From the NCBI GenBank assembly GCA_963717385.1, contig CAVQWE010000006.1:62001-126000 (forward strand): a stretch of 64,000 nucleotides of DNA, in the 5' to 3' direction. Below are positions 63,901-64,000 of the stretch, piece by piece. The position numbers and the translations under genes were made by a program. The notes under the pieces were generated by a model, which saw only the letters and a list, made by a program, of their open reading frames with translations, had not been told where the DNA came from and ran no database searches. The DNA is from Sva-07 sp963717385. GTDB taxonomy: Bacteria > Actinomycetota > Acidimicrobiia > Acidimicrobiales > Ilumatobacteraceae. The stretch's first letter is position 1. Each line of letters starts with the position of its first letter.

Positions 63901-64000
63901 TCGGTTCGTCGCTGCGCTTCGACGATCTCGGCCCGCTCGGCGAGACACTGGTGATCGACCAGCGGGCGCCGGCGTCCTCGCCGATCACGGGCATGCGCAT
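60903..64000 (+). CDS. AftD-like alpha-(1->3)-arabinofuranosyltransferase family protein (partial, runs off window)
   Basis: Open from GTG 60903 to the window end without a stop, 1032 codons. The N-terminal half is a GT-C membrane domain: LLAYLPALTSSPGRMPADTKLYLYLDPAGLVGRAAS (with the D-T-K acid region near residue 35-45), TTYLWP-like segment ITYLWPSGPWY, and about ten membrane helices. The soluble half has two discoidin-like modules, EASSYGEPFAYRPEDRAVMAIDGDPTTAWRV and ARITGGVAQRGAAAADGDVATAWTT. It matches the DUF3367/AftD family, which in mycobacteria adds branching arabinofuranose to cell-wall arabinans. It follows the mannosyltransferase gene with 13 bp between, so they probably form an envelope operon. 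Confidence 0.9.
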   Translation, partial: MTLRARASRHTTALAVGVLALLAYLPALTSSPGRMPADTKLYLYLDPAGLVGRAASTFEPDQFAGWVPFQQITYLWPSGPWYLLFDAIGVPDWIAHRLWIATIMFLAGAGVLWAARLLGLSRGGALIAALVYQLSPFLLAYVSRTSLLLLPWAGMGWIVGLTVRATLGRAPDGSDLRTRLARWRDPALIALIVATVGSTNATTLAMIVPAPVLWIVHAVWQRRIPWTAAAATAARVGGLCVLVSLWWVAMLYVQSRSGAPVLSYTETLSDVSRNATGSEVLRGLGYWLFYQRDPVGPTTTASFDHLVGLRTIALGYLVIVIGLLGLAITSWTHRRFAAMCVGVGMVLAVGVHPVDNPSPLMSLLVGDDESGLALALRSSTRAVPLLLLGVGLGAGSLISAVVADVRIPVARRRLVNLGLTAVVAAVIIASLPALWNRALVDPAIDRDQDPPAAWMDAAERLDATDQSARVIQIPGAEFGAFRWGYTTDHPLVALTDKPVLTRDLLPLGSAGAMDLLFALDDRVQELTLDPQAVAPVARLFGADTIWLSNDAAFERFRTARPDLVDALLTEAPVDGIGSAERFGEPVVEATEVPMVDPAELIEPRTALQEVALLSVDNDASVIRAKTETVVLSGSGDGIIDAAAAGLLSGYELVRSSGDTDDVVGALDDARALIVTDTNRDQARHWRGSQDTRGHTEPGGPDDDVLTATAADQRLAVFPDDPDVQTVAIQDGPVRAEASSYGEPFAYRPEDRAVMAIDGDPTTAWRVGDHGDPLGEQIRLTVIGDGAASTSMRLLQPASPTGGRSISSVSVTVDGGSALDVALDATSRDGGQLVEIPQATTGSSIDIEITGLEPGTFPLAAAVGGVGFAEIDLGLGPTTEWIRPPIDGLLASAASSDAPPLALVFTRLRTDATDPWRADPERILMRRFELPDALAMQASATLRIDRRASDADLATLLAPAVVGAPPPIASARITGGVAQRGAAAADGDVATAWTTPFDEAVGSSLRFDDLGPLGETLVIDQRAPASSPITGMR

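Overview
This window is chromosomal DNA from a GC-rich actinobacterium. The gene content points to class Acidimicrobiia, probably an Ilumatobacter-like organism. Evidence for this: a DUF4193 protein, a WhiB regulator, an F420-type deazaflavin oxidoreductase, an AftD-like arabinofuranosyltransferase, and the actinobacterial gene order gcvH - FHA protein (GarA) - FtsR - DUF151 nuclease - MerR. The genus is inferred from general knowledge of these families, not from a database match. I see no insertion sequence, prophage, CRISPR array or plasmid function.

Layout. 1-9.5 kb: housekeeping genes (ThyX-like protein, DUF4193, crotonase, gamma carbonic anhydrase, PrmA, sugar kinase, WhiB, threonine-aldolase-like enzyme). 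9.8-11.7 kb: a secreted M23 peptidase with five peptidoglycan-binding repeats. 11.7-20.4 kb: the glycine cleavage region. A tandem glycine riboswitch precedes gcvP, while gcvT and gcvH lie on the opposite strand, interleaved with the GarA/FtsR signalling and division regulators. 20.4-30.2 kb: mixed small genes (HIT, SRAP, cNMP-binding protein, PhnA-like protein, phosphoesterase, DUF2817, a CPVCNK membrane protein, histidine phosphatase, YihY, MFS, Ddn-like enzyme, methyltransferase). 30.3-35.5 kb: tRNA-Pro, Der, DUF512, IspH, PhzF. 35.6-42.5 kb: lipid and peptide metabolism (acyl-CoA dehydrogenase, acyl-CoA synthetase, GDPD, gamma-glutamyltransferase). 42.5-51.7 kb: a likely catabolic locus for a nitrogen heterocycle or amide (LLM flavoenzyme, CodA-like deaminase, two flavodoxin-like reductases, an NMT1/THI5-type ABC transporter, a VOC protein, an M20 carbamoylase, a creatininase-family amidohydrolase). 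51.7-59.5 kb: FAD oxidoreductase, site-2 protease, phosphoribosyltransferase, methyltransferase and a molybdenum hydroxylase of the xanthine dehydrogenase family. 59.6-64 kb: cell-envelope glycosyltransferases, the last cut by the window end.

Two window-wide patterns matter for reading this annotation. (1) More than twenty genes have a TANNNT hexamer 6-8 nt before the start codon and no obvious Shine-Dalgarno sequence, as expected for leaderless transcripts. I used this to decide several starts. (2) At least nineteen single-base reading-frame breaks occur in sixteen otherwise intact housekeeping genes, most explained by one extra base. They are far more likely to be uncorrected sequencing or assembly errors than real mutations, so I annotate those genes as full-length CDS spanning the break.
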